From JAOPZW01 sp963707695 (GTDB lineage Bacteria > Actinomycetota > Thermoleophilia > Solirubrobacterales > Solirubrobacteraceae): a stretch of 64,000 nt of DNA. Below, one piece after another: positions 1 to 8,280 of the stretch. The stretch's first letter is position 1; each line of letters starts with the position of its first letter. A program made the translations under genes and the position numbers. Location: positions 496,001 through 560,000 of the forward strand of contig CAVPQY010000006.1 of assembly GCA_963707695.1 (NCBI GenBank), in the 5' to 3' direction. The notes beneath the pieces were generated by a model. It made no database searches. It saw only the letters and a list, made by a program, of their open reading frames with translations, and had not been told where the DNA came from.

Positions 1-642
1 CGCCTGAACCTGCCGGTCGAGTTCGTCGGCGGCCTGCGGGTCAGCGACGCCGCGACGGTCGAGGTCGCCAAGATGGTCCTCGTCGGCAAGGTCAACAAGG
101 ACATCGTCCTGCGCCTGAACCGCCACGGCCAGTCCGCGATCGGCCTGAGCGGCGACGACGGCGGCCTCCTGCGGGTCTCGCGGCGCGCGGCGCCCGACGG
201 CACCGACCTGGGCTTCGTCGGGCGCATCGAGCGCGTCGACCGCCGCGTGATCGACCACGTCGCGCGCGACTACATCCCGGTCATCGCGTCGATCGGCGCC
301 GACCGCGAGGGCAACTCGTACAACATCAACGCCGACGAGGTGGCCTCGGCCGTGGCCCGGGCGATCGGCGCCTACAAGCTGCTGTTCCTCACCGACGTCG
401 TGGGGTGGCTGCGCGACCCGGCCGACCCGTCGTCGCTCATCAGCGAGGCGAGCACGGACGAGGTCGAGGCCGCGCTCGGGCACGTCGCGGGCGGGATGCG
501 CCCGAAGCTCCAGGCGTGCGTCGAGGCGATCCACGGCGGGGTCTCGAGCGCGCAGATCGTCGACGGGCGGGTGCCGCACTCGGTGCTGCTGGAGCTCTTC
601 ACGCGCGCGGGCGTCGGCACGAAGGTCAAGCCGGCCGCATGA
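1..642 (+). CDS. argB: Acetylglutamate kinase, 5' end missing
   Basis: Phosphorylates N-acetyl-L-glutamate, the second step of cytoplasmic arginine synthesis. The reading frame is open from base 1, so the N-terminal part lies outside the window. Visible family hallmarks are the FVGGLRVSD segment, the MVLVGKVNKDIV stretch, a glycine-rich GLSGDDGG loop, and near the end GGMRPKLQACVEAIHGGV, which is the conserved ArgB C-terminal region. The last codon runs into argD through an ATGA overlap at 639-642, so the two are translationally coupled. The call is firm; only the start is unknown. Confidence 0.95.
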   Translation, partial: RLNLPVEFVGGLRVSDAATVEVAKMVLVGKVNKDIVLRLNRHGQSAIGLSGDDGGLLRVSRRAAPDGTDLGFVGRIERVDRRVIDHVARDYIPVIASIGADREGNSYNINADEVASAVARAIGAYKLLFLTDVVGWLRDPADPSSLISEASTDEVEAALGHVAGGMRPKLQACVEAIHGGVSSAQIVDGRVPHSVLLELFTRAGVGTKVKPAA

Positions 643-1820
643 CCGCGCCGACCGTCGCCGAGCTCCAGGCGCTCGAGCGCGCGCACCTCGTCCCCGCGTA
701 CGCGCGGCAGCCCGTGGCCTTCGTGCGCGGCGAGGGGACGCGGCTGTGGGACGCCGAGGGCGTCGAGCACCTCGACTTCCAGACCGGGCTCGCCGTGACC
801 GCGGTGGGCCACGGCCATCCGGCCGTCGTCGCCGCGATCCAGGAGCAGGCCGCGCGGCTCGTCCACGTCGGCAACCTCTTCTACACCGAGCCGATGGTCC
901 GCCTGGCGGCGCGCCTGGCCGAGCTCTCGCTCGGCGGCAAGGTCCACTTCGCGAACTCCGGGGCCGAGGCGGTCGAGGCCGCGCTGAAGGTCTGCCGCAA
1001 GGCGCGCACGGGCGGCACGGTCGTGTCGGTCCACCGCGGCTTCCACGGCCGGACGTACGGCGCGCTCTCGGCCACGCCGCAGGAGAGCAAGCAGGCGCCG
1101 TTCGCGCCGCTCGTGCCCGGGTTCGTCGCCGTCGCCCCGACGGCCGAGGCGATCACGGCGGCGGTCGACGACCGCACCGCCGCCGTCCTGCTCGAGCCGG
1201 TCCAGGGCGAGGGCGGCGTCCACGTGCTCGGCGACGACGTCCTGCGGGCGGCCCGGGCGGCGTGCGACGCGCACGGCGCCGCGCTCGTCTTCGACGAGGT
1301 CCAGTGCGGGCTGGGGCGGACCGGCCGGCTGTGGGCCTACGAGCACGCGGGCGTCGTGCCCGACGCGCTCACGACCGCCAAGGCGCTGGGCGGGGGCCTG
1401 CCGATCGGCGCGCTCCTGCTCGGCGAGCGCCTGGCCGACGTGCTGGAGCCGGGCGACCACGGGTCGACCTTCGCCGGCGGCCCCGTCCAGGCGGCGGCCG
1501 GCCTGGCCGTGCTCGACGTGGTCACCGACGAAGCGCTGCTGGCGCGCGTGCGGGCGCTCGGCGAGCGCCTGGCCGCGGCGCTGGCCGAGCTCCCCGGCGT
1601 CGTGGCGGTCCGCGGCCGCGGCCTCATGCTCGCGGCCGAGCTCGACCCGGCGGGGGACCGCACCGCTCCGGACGTCGTCCGGCGCGCGCTGCTGGAGGAG
1701 CGCCTGGTGGTCAACGCGACGGGACCCACGACGGTCCGCCTGCTCCCGCCCCTCGTCGTCACCGAGGCCGAGTGCGACGAGGCCGTCGCGCGACTGCGCC
1801 GCGTGCTCGCGCCGGGATGA
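639..1820 (+). CDS. argD: Acetylornithine aminotransferase
   Basis: PLP-dependent class III aminotransferase that converts N-acetylglutamate semialdehyde to N-acetylornithine (393 residues, normal for ArgD). The ATG at 639 overlaps the argB stop (ATGA). The NSGAEAVEAALK motif, the FDEVQCGLGRTG segment and the PLP-binding lysine in TTAKALGGGLP (about residue 248) are all present. The family also includes succinyldiaminopimelate and ornithine aminotransferases, but the position behind argB supports ArgD. It overlaps the next gene by ATGA at 1817-1820. Confidence 0.95.
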   Translation: MTAPTVAELQALERAHLVPAYARQPVAFVRGEGTRLWDAEGVEHLDFQTGLAVTAVGHGHPAVVAAIQEQAARLVHVGNLFYTEPMVRLAARLAELSLGGKVHFANSGAEAVEAALKVCRKARTGGTVVSVHRGFHGRTYGALSATPQESKQAPFAPLVPGFVAVAPTAEAITAAVDDRTAAVLLEPVQGEGGVHVLGDDVLRAARAACDAHGAALVFDEVQCGLGRTGRLWAYEHAGVVPDALTTAKALGGGLPIGALLLGERLADVLEPGDHGSTFAGGPVQAAAGLAVLDVVTDEALLARVRALGERLAAALAELPGVVAVRGRGLMLAAELDPAGDRTAPDVVRRALLEERLVVNATGPTTVRLLPPLVVTEAECDEAVARLRRVLAPG

Positions 1821-2473
1821 GCGCCGCGCCGGCCGAGCGCTACGTCCCGGCCGCCGGGCGTGCGGCGTTCACCGGCGCCTACGACGCGGTCCTTGCGTCC
1901 ACCATGCGCGAGGCGCGCTGGCGGCCGGCGCTGCTGGCCGCGGTCGTCGCGGGGCTGCGGCCGGGGGCGACCGTCGTCGACGTCGGCGCCGGGACCGGGA
2001 CCCTCGCGATCGCGCTCGCCGCCGCCCGGCCCGAGGCGCGCGTCGTCGGGGTCGACGGCGACCCGGACGTCCTGGCGCTCGCGCGGCGCAAGGCCGGCGC
2101 CGAGCGGGTCGACTGGGTCGCCGCCCTGGCCGGCGACCTCCCTCTGGCCGACGCGGCCGCAGACCGCGTCGTGCTCTCGCTGCTCCTGCACCACCTGTCG
2201 CCCGTGAGCCGGGACGAGGCGCTGCGAGAGGTGCGGCGCGTCCTGCGCCCGGGCGGTCGCCTCCACGTCGCCGACTGGGGCCGCCCGCGCGGGCTCCTGT
2301 CGCGGGTCGCCTTCGGGGCGCTGCGGCTCCTGGACGGGCGCGAGGCCACGCGCGACCACGCCGCGGGTCGTCTCCCGGCGGTCCTCGCGGCGGCGGGCTT
2401 CGCGGGCGTGCGCCGCCAGGCGCGGGTGCGCACCGGCTGGGGGACGCTCGAGCTGCTGGTGGCGGACGGGTAG
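1817..2473 (+). CDS. Class I SAM-dependent methyltransferase
   Basis: A 218-residue cytoplasmic methyltransferase of the UbiE/Methyltransf_11 type. Motif I (VVDVGAGTGT, residues 53-62) binds S-adenosylmethionine, followed by an acidic VGVDGD motif and a post-motif RRVLRPGGRLHVADW. The substrate cannot be read from the sequence. It starts inside the argD stop (ATGA, 1817-1820), so it is co-translated with argBD although methyl transfer has no known role in arginine synthesis. Its TAG stop is part of a TAGCCA box 6 nt before fdhD. Confidence 0.85.
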   Translation: MSAAPAERYVPAAGRAAFTGAYDAVLASTMREARWRPALLAAVVAGLRPGATVVDVGAGTGTLAIALAAARPEARVVGVDGDPDVLALARRKAGAERVDWVAALAGDLPLADAAADRVVLSLLLHHLSPVSRDEALREVRRVLRPGGRLHVADWGRPRGLLSRVAFGALRLLDGREATRDHAAGRLPAVLAAAGFAGVRRQARVRTGWGTLELLVADG

Positions 2474-2482
2474 CCAGGTCGC

Positions 2483-3259
2483 ATGGCCGTCGATCCCCTC
2501 CGCCTGTCGGTGCCCGTCGAGCACGACGGCGTCGCCGACCGGGTGGCGATCGAGGAGCCGCTCGAGATCCGGGTCCGCGGCACGGCGCTGGCGGTGACGA
2601 TGCGCACGCCCGGCCACGACGAGGAGCTCGCGCTCGGGTTCCTGCACGGCGAGGGCCTGCTGGCGCCCGGGCCGGCGCCTCCGGCGGGCCCGCCGCCGGA
2701 CCTGGCCAACAACGCCGTCGAGGTCGACGCCGAGCTCGCCGGCGGGGAGGGCGCGGTCGCGTCGCGGCGGTTCTACACGACGTCGTCGTGCGGGGTCTGC
2801 GGGAAGGGCGCCCTCGAGGAGGTCGCGGTCCACGCACCGCCGCTCCCCGACGGGCCCGTCGTCCGCCGCGCGCTGCTCGCGACCCTGCCCGGCCGCCTGC
2901 GCCAGCCCGGCTTCGACGCGACCGGCGGCCTGCACGCGACCGGGCTCTTCACGCGCGCCGGCGAGCTGCGCTGGGTCCGCGAGGACGTCGGGCGCCACAA
3001 CGCGATGGACAAGGTGGTCGGGCGCGCGCTGCTCGTCGGGGCGCTGCCGCTGCACGGCCACGTGCTGTGCGTGAGCGGGCGGCTCTCGTTCGAGCTCGTC
3101 CAGAAGGCCGCCGTCGCCGGCGCGCCCGTCCTCGTCGGGGTCGGAGCGCCGACCTCACTCGCGGTCGAGCTCGCGGCCGACCGCGGCCTGACGCTGTGCG
3201 GGTTCGCCCGCGGCGGGCGCGTCAACGTCTACACGCGCCCCGAGCGGGTTCTGTCCTAG
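2483..3259 (+). CDS. fdhD: Formate dehydrogenase accessory sulfurtransferase FdhD
   Basis: FdhD relays sulfur from a cysteine desulfurase to the molybdenum cofactor of formate dehydrogenases. The diagnostic CGVCGKG motif is present, with the two cysteines at about residues 103 and 106, and the EDVGRHNAMDKVVG signature follows. The length of 258 residues is typical. No formate dehydrogenase or molybdopterin gene lies in this window; the gene sits between argD-methyltransferase and argG. Its own stop codon forms the first half of the TAGGCT box in front of argG. Confidence 0.93.
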   Translation: MAVDPLRLSVPVEHDGVADRVAIEEPLEIRVRGTALAVTMRTPGHDEELALGFLHGEGLLAPGPAPPAGPPPDLANNAVEVDAELAGGEGAVASRRFYTTSSCGVCGKGALEEVAVHAPPLPDGPVVRRALLATLPGRLRQPGFDATGGLHATGLFTRAGELRWVREDVGRHNAMDKVVGRALLVGALPLHGHVLCVSGRLSFELVQKAAVAGAPVLVGVGAPTSLAVELAADRGLTLCGFARGGRVNVYTRPERVLS

Positions 3260-3262
3260 GCT
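3257..3262 (+). promoter_or_regulatory. TAGGCT -10 box of argG
   Basis: TAGGCT lies 9 nt before the argG ATG, with no Shine-Dalgarno between. It overlaps the fdhD stop codon. The layout suggests a leaderless or nearly leaderless argG transcript separate from the upstream genes. Confidence 0.5.
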
Positions 3263-3271
3263 CCGGCGCCC

Positions 3272-4552
3272 ATGGCCGAGGCGCACGAGACCCAGCACAC
3301 CCGCACCGCGAGCTACCTCGCCGAGCCGGGCGAGGTCAGCCGCGTCCTGCTGCTCTACTCGGGCGGCCTCGACACGAGCGTGATGCTCAAGTGGATCCAG
3401 GACGAGTACTCGGCCGAGGTCGTCGCGCTCACCGTCGACCTGGGTCAGCCGGGGGAGGACTACGGCGTCGTGCAGGGCAAGGCGCTGCAGCTCGGCGCCG
3501 TCGCCGCGGAGGTGGTGGACGCGCGCGAGGAGTTCGCCCGCGACTTCGTGCTCCCCGCCATCAAGGCCAACGGGACCTACGGGCTCGCCTACCCGCTCTT
3601 CACGGCGCTCGGCCGGCCGCTCATCGCCAAGATCGCCGTCGACTACGCGCGCCGTCACGGGTGCGACACGATCGCCCACGGCTGCACCGGAAAGGGCAAC
3701 GACCAGGTCCGCATCGAGGCGACGGTCGCCACGCTCGCGCCCGAGCTGAAGGTCATCGCGCCCGTCCGCGGCTGGCAGATGGGCCGCGAGGAGGAGATCG
3801 AGTACGCCCGGCGCCACGGGATCCCGATCAAGGGCGGGGCCGAGCAGACGCCGTACTCGATCGACGACAACCTCTGGGGCCGCTCGAGCGAAGGACGCTG
3901 GATCGAGGACCTCTCGCACGCCCCCGACGACGACGTCTTCCAGCTCGTGACCCGGCCCGAGCTGGCGCCCGACGAGCCGCGCGTCGTCGAGGTCGGGTTC
4001 GAGCGCGGGGTGCCCGTGACCCTGGACGGCGAGCGCCTCGGCCTCGTCGAGCTCATCGAGCGCGCCGGCGCGCTCGGGATCGAGCACGGCATCGGGATCG
4101 TCGACCACATCGAGGACCGGATCGTCGGGCTGAAGGTGCGCGACATCTACGAGGTGCCCGCGGCGACGATCCTGCTGCTCGCCCACGCCGAGCTCGAGCG
4201 CCTCGTGGGGACGATCCACCAGAACCAGTTCAAGCCCGACCTCGACCGGCAGTGGGCCTACCTCGTCTACGCGGGCCTGTGGTGGGAGCCGCTGCGGGCG
4301 AACCTCGACGCCTACATGGACGCGGTCAACGAGCAGGTCACCGGGACGATCGGCATCAAGCTCTTCAAGGGCCACGCCCGCGTCGTGACGCGCTCGTCCC
4401 CCAACGCGGTCTACGACGCGTCGCTGGCGACCTTCGAGACCTCCGGCGGCCTCTTCTCCCAGCAGGCCTCGCCCGGCTTCATCGAGCTGTGGTCGCTGCA
4501 GTCCCGGCTCGCGCACCGGCTGCACGAGCGCGGCGGCGGCGGTGGAGCCTAG
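3272..4552 (+). CDS. argG: Argininosuccinate synthase
   Basis: Joins citrulline and aspartate with ATP in the penultimate step of arginine synthesis. The N-terminal ATP pyrophosphatase loop YSGGLDTS is at residues 29-36, followed by the HGCTGKGNDQVR motif and the TPYSIDDNLWGRS segment that binds the citrulline/aspartate substrates. At 426 residues it is slightly longer than most because of a charged N-terminal extension of about 22 residues. argH, which normally follows argG, is absent; a small membrane protein and a LysE exporter follow instead. Confidence 0.96.
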   Translation: MAEAHETQHTRTASYLAEPGEVSRVLLLYSGGLDTSVMLKWIQDEYSAEVVALTVDLGQPGEDYGVVQGKALQLGAVAAEVVDAREEFARDFVLPAIKANGTYGLAYPLFTALGRPLIAKIAVDYARRHGCDTIAHGCTGKGNDQVRIEATVATLAPELKVIAPVRGWQMGREEEIEYARRHGIPIKGGAEQTPYSIDDNLWGRSSEGRWIEDLSHAPDDDVFQLVTRPELAPDEPRVVEVGFERGVPVTLDGERLGLVELIERAGALGIEHGIGIVDHIEDRIVGLKVRDIYEVPAATILLLAHAELERLVGTIHQNQFKPDLDRQWAYLVYAGLWWEPLRANLDAYMDAVNEQVTGTIGIKLFKGHARVVTRSSPNAVYDASLATFETSGGLFSQQASPGFIELWSLQSRLAHRLHERGGGGGA

Positions 4553-4694
4553 GCCGCCGGGAGCCCGCACGGGCGGACGCGGGGTCGCCGCACCCGCCGC
4601 GCGCGGGCCGTTCTGGCCCATGGTCCTGTGGGGCAGCGCCCTCGCCCGCCTCGTCGCGCGATCGGGCGACGGCCCGACGGGGTAGGCAGCCCGC

Positions 4695-4874
4695 ATGCTC
4701 TACCGCCTGCTCGGCATGGTCGTCTGGAAGTCCGGCACCTGGTTCCTGCGCCGGAAGTACGGGCGGCAGAGGATGCCGCGGCCCGTCCTCGTCGGCGTGG
4801 CCGGCGTCGCGCTGGCGGCGCTCCTGCTCGGCGCGCGCTCGCGCGGGGGACGCTCCGGCCAGCTGACGCCGTAG
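4695..4874 (+). CDS. Small single-span membrane protein, 59 residues
   Basis: A short open frame with good GC third-position usage. It begins with a basic amphipathic segment (residues 1-28, rich in K/R/W) and has one hydrophobic span (about residues 31-46, VLVGVAGVALAALLLG) followed by a short basic tail. No family is recognised. The ATG sits 6 nt after a TAGGCA box (4683-4688), the same layout as other likely leaderless genes here. Its TAG stop at 4872 is part of the TAGGCT box before the LysE gene. Confidence 0.6.
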   Translation: MLYRLLGMVVWKSGTWFLRRKYGRQRMPRPVLVGVAGVALAALLLGARSRGGRSGQLTP

Positions 4875-4877
4875 GCT
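4872..4877 (+). promoter_or_regulatory. TAGGCT -10 box of the LysE-family gene
   Basis: TAGGCT ends 6 nt before GTG 4884, which places the expected transcription start on the start codon itself. It overlaps the stop codon of the 59-residue gene. Confidence 0.5.
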
Positions 4878-4883
4878 CGTGGC

Positions 4884-5501
4884 GTGCCCGATGCCGCCCA
4901 CCTGACCGCGTTCCTGGCGGCCGCCCTCCTGCTGGCCGTGATCCCGGGCCCCGGCATGCTCTACGTCCTGGCGCGCAGCCTCGCCGGCGGCACGCGCGCC
5001 GGCGTGCGCTCGACGGCCGGCACGGCGCTCGGCGGCAGCCTGCACGTCGTCGCCGCGGCGGCGGGGCTGTCGGCGCTCGTGCTGGCGTCCTCCACCGCCT
5101 TCGAGGCGCTGCGGCTGGCCGGCGCCGCGTACCTCGTCTGGCTCGGCGTGCAGACGCTGCGCACGGCCGGGACGCCGCCGGAGCTCGGAGCCCCGGCCGG
5201 TCGCGGGGACCCGCTGCGGCAGGGCGTCCTCACGGAGGCGCTGAACCCGAAGACGGCGCTCTTCTTCCTGACCTTCCTGCCGCAGTTCGTGCAGCCCGAC
5301 CGCGGCCCGCTGGTCCCGCAGCTCGTCGTGCTCGGCCTCGTCACCGTCGCGCTGAACAGCGCCGCGGACCTCGTCGTGGCGGTCCTCTCCGGGCGGCTCG
5401 CCGCGGGCCTGCGGCGCTCCCCGCGCCGCTGGCGGCGTCAGCGGACGGCCTCCGGCCTCGTGCTCGTCGGCCTGGGCGGTGCGGCGGCCGTCTCGCGGTA
5501 G
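4884..5501 (+). CDS. LysE/RhtB-family amino-acid exporter
   Basis: A 205-residue polytopic membrane protein of the LysE superfamily, which exports amino acids or related metabolites. Hydrophobic segments follow the usual pattern, with the N-terminal AVIPGPGMLYVLARS (family motif PGP), a central LVWLGVQTLR, and EALNPKTALFFLTFLPQF, the hallmark NPK motif of the family. Start is GTG 4884. The substrate is unknown; placement behind argG makes arginine, lysine or a homologue possible, but family members with this context transport varied substrates. Confidence 0.88.
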   Translation: MPDAAHLTAFLAAALLLAVIPGPGMLYVLARSLAGGTRAGVRSTAGTALGGSLHVVAAAAGLSALVLASSTAFEALRLAGAAYLVWLGVQTLRTAGTPPELGAPAGRGDPLRQGVLTEALNPKTALFFLTFLPQFVQPDRGPLVPQLVVLGLVTVALNSAADLVVAVLSGRLAAGLRRSPRRWRRQRTASGLVLVGLGGAAAVSR

Positions 5502-5546
5502 CCGCAGGACGCCGGTGCAGGGCTGGCAGACGTCCGCCGCGACCCC

Positions 5547-5552
5547 TACGGT
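5547..5552 (+). promoter_or_regulatory. TACGGT -10 box of the coiled-coil gene
   Basis: TACGGT is 7 nt before GTG 5560, with no Shine-Dalgarno; this supports GTG 5560 as a leaderless start. Confidence 0.45.
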
Positions 5553-5559
5553 GCGTGGG

Positions 5560-8280
5560 GTGGAGCCTGCCGTCCCGCCTCCGTCGCCGGGTGACGACCC
5601 CGTCGCCGGCGCTCGCGTGCCGTCCGAGACCGGGGAGGCCGGGGCCCGTCGGCAGCTCGCCACCGCCGAGGCCGAGATCGAGGCGCTCCGCGCCCGCCTG
5701 GCCGCGGCGTCCGCGGCGCGCGACGCCCTGAGCGCCGGCGTGGCCGAGCGCGACGCGCAGCTCGCCGCGCTCGAGGCGCGCGCGCTGGCCGAGTCCCCCG
5801 GCGAGGCCTCGTCGCTCGAGGTGCTCCTCGCCCGCGCGCGCGAGGACGCCACGACGGCCCGGCGCGAGCTGGCCGAGCGCGAGGGAGCCGAGGCCGAGCT
5901 CCTGCGGGCGGTCGGCCGCCTGCGGGCGGAGCTCGACGCGGTCCGCGCGGACGTCGGCGCGCGTGACGCGCGCGAGCGCGAGGTGGCGACGCTCATCGCG
6001 GAGGTCGCCGACGCCGCCCGGCACGCGCGCGAGGAGGTCGATCGCCACCTGGAGGCGCGCGAGGCGTCCGAGGCCGCTCAGGCCCAGGCCCAGCTCGCGG
6101 CCGCCGCCGACCGCCGCCGCGCCGACGACGCGGCCGCCGAGGCCGCGCGGGCGCGCGAGGCCGCGGACGGGCTGCGCCGGGAGGCCCAGGAGGCCGCCGC
6201 CGCCCTGGCCGGCGCCCAGCGCCGGGCCGAGGCGGAGGGGCGCCGGGCCGAGGCCGAGGGGCGGCGGGCCGACGAGGCGGTCGAGGCGCTCACGGCCGCT
6301 CGCCACGAGCTCGAGGCGCTGCGGCGCCGCGCCGACGACGCCGCCGCTGCGCTCGCCGCCGCGGAGGAGCGCGTGGAGGATGAGCGGCGGCGCGCGGACG
6401 AGGCCGTCGCGGGCCAGCAGCGGCGCACCGCCGAGGCCGCGGCCGAGGTCGCCCGCGCCCAGGACGCGGTGACGGCACAGGAGCGGCGGGCCGACGAGGC
6501 CGTCGGCGCCCTCGACGCCGAGCGCCGCCGCGCCGACGAGGCGGCGGGCGCGGCCGAGGTCCAGCGTCACCGGGCCGACGAGGCGACCGCCGCCCTCGAC
6601 GAGGCGCGGCGCCGGGCCGACGCGGCGACCACCGCGCTCGAGGACGCGCGGCGCCGGGCGCACGAGGCCGACGGCCTGGCCGAGTTCCAGCGCCGGCGCG
6701 CGGACGGCGCCGTCTCCGCGCTCGCGCAGGCGCGTGCCGCGGTCGAGGAGCACCGGCTGCGCGCGCAGGAGTCCTCCGAGGGCGTGGCCCGGGCCCGGGC
6801 CGAGGTGGACGAGCACGGCCGTCGCGCCGAGGACGCCGTCGCAGCGGCCCGAAGGGCCGAGGCTGCGCTCGGGGCCGCGCGCGAGGAGGCCGAGGCGGCC
6901 ACCGCGCAGCTCGCCCAGGCGCGCGCCGAGGTCGACGAGCACCGCCGTCGCGCGGACGAGGCCGGGGCGGCCGCGGAGCAGGCCGAGGCGGCGCTCGACG
7001 AGACCCGCCAGCGCAGCGCGGAGGCCGCCGCGGTCCTCTCCGACGCCCGCGACGAGCTCGAGGCCGAGCGGCGGCGGTCCGGCGTGCTCGGCCCGCGCGA
7101 CGCGGCCGACCCCTTCCACCGCCCGCTCGGCGGGCGCCCGGGCGACCGGGACCCCTCCGACCCGCTGCACCGTCCGCTAGGCGGCTCCCCGGGCGGGGGC
7201 TTCGCCGGCTCGGGCGACCGTGACGCGGGCGATCCCGGGCGGCGGCCCCTCGGCGGTTCCCCCGGCGCCGAGGGCGATGTGCCCGATGCCGGGCGGCGAC
7301 CCGGCCGGGGTTCCCCCGGCGGCGAGCGCGACGTGCCCGACCCGGCGGACCGGCGCCTGGGCGGGCGCGGCCTCGAGCCGGAGCGGCGCGGCCCGGGCCC
7401 GAGCGGCTCGGCCGCGCGCGACGACACGGGCGCGCCCGGCTGGACCGGCGGCGCGATCGGGGCCGGGGAGCACGGCGCCCGCGCCGCGCGCGAGGCGCAG
7501 CTCGCCGCGCTCCACGCCGCCCGCGACCGCGTGCGCGACGCGAGCGATCCCGCCGGCGCGGGGCCCGACCTCATCGCCGGCCTGACCGCCGCCGCCGACC
7601 GCCTGCGCGCGCAGCTGCCGACGATGGACGCCGCCGGTCCGGACGGCGCGGGTCCCGACGACGGCGTGTCCGCGGAGGCCGGTCTCGAGGTGGGCGCCGC
7701 CGGCCCGGTCGCGCCCGAGCCGGCGCACGGCGCCGCCCTCGGCGTCGCCACCGCCGACATCGGCCCCGCGCAGGACGAGGACGACGACGAGGGCGAGGGC
7801 GAGGGCGGCGAGGTCGTCGAGCTGCGCCCCGTCCGGCCTGCGGCGCCACGTCCGGCCGAGCGGCCGGACGACGACCCCCTGCCCGACCCGCCCGAGCCCG
7901 AGCCCGCCGCGGAGAGCACCGCCGGCCGGGCGTCCGGCTGGCCGCCGGGGCCCGAGCCGCGCGACCGCCCGGCGCCGACCCCGATGCAGCCGGCGGTGGA
8001 CGACCTCCCGAGCGCGGCCGACGGCGAGGCCGTGGACGCCCCGGTCGTCGACGCCGAGCTGGTCGGCGACGGCGACGGCCCGCCCGTGACGGCCGCCGCC
8101 GACACCGGCGACGCCGTCGTCGACGCGGTCGTGATCGACGCCGAGGACGCCGCCCCGAGCGAGGACGCGGGCGAGCGCCGTGCCTCGTCGGCAGGACCGA
8201 CCCGTTCGGGGCCGCCGCGCCGCCGCAGCCTCGGCGAGCTCCTCCGCCGGCTCGCCGGGCGCGGGTCCCGCGACCGCTAG
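5560..8280 (+). CDS. Large alanine/glutamate/arginine-rich coiled-coil protein (906 residues)
   Basis: No family is recognised. Residues 1-25 are proline-rich. From about residue 28 to 510 the protein is a continuous predicted coiled coil built from degenerate repeats of an RRRADEAxxAL unit. A glycine/proline-rich segment (about 515-625) then carries imperfect repeats of a HRPLGGSPGG-like motif. The C-terminal third is acidic and disordered-looking (a run with DEDDDEGEGEGG near 7775-7810), and it ends in a short basic amphipathic tail, RRRSLGELLRRLAG. There is no signal peptide or membrane span, so it is probably cytoplasmic and may act as a filament or scaffold. Its TAG stop is shared with the convergent regulator gene inside a CTAG palindrome. 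Confidence 0.75.
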   Translation: MEPAVPPPSPGDDPVAGARVPSETGEAGARRQLATAEAEIEALRARLAAASAARDALSAGVAERDAQLAALEARALAESPGEASSLEVLLARAREDATTARRELAEREGAEAELLRAVGRLRAELDAVRADVGARDAREREVATLIAEVADAARHAREEVDRHLEAREASEAAQAQAQLAAAADRRRADDAAAEAARAREAADGLRREAQEAAAALAGAQRRAEAEGRRAEAEGRRADEAVEALTAARHELEALRRRADDAAAALAAAEERVEDERRRADEAVAGQQRRTAEAAAEVARAQDAVTAQERRADEAVGALDAERRRADEAAGAAEVQRHRADEATAALDEARRRADAATTALEDARRRAHEADGLAEFQRRRADGAVSALAQARAAVEEHRLRAQESSEGVARARAEVDEHGRRAEDAVAAARRAEAALGAAREEAEAATAQLAQARAEVDEHRRRADEAGAAAEQAEAALDETRQRSAEAAAVLSDARDELEAERRRSGVLGPRDAADPFHRPLGGRPGDRDPSDPLHRPLGGSPGGGFAGSGDRDAGDPGRRPLGGSPGAEGDVPDAGRRPGRGSPGGERDVPDPADRRLGGRGLEPERRGPGPSGSAARDDTGAPGWTGGAIGAGEHGARAAREAQLAALHAARDRVRDASDPAGAGPDLIAGLTAAADRLRAQLPTMDAAGPDGAGPDDGVSAEAGLEVGAAGPVAPEPAHGAALGVATADIGPAQDEDDDEGEGEGGEVVELRPVRPAAPRPAERPDDDPLPDPPEPEPAAESTAGRASGWPPGPEPRDRPAPTPMQPAVDDLPSAADGEAVDAPVVDAELVGDGDGPPVTAAADTGDAVVDAVVIDAEDAAPSEDAGERRASSAGPTRSGPPRRRSLGELLRRLAGRGSRDR

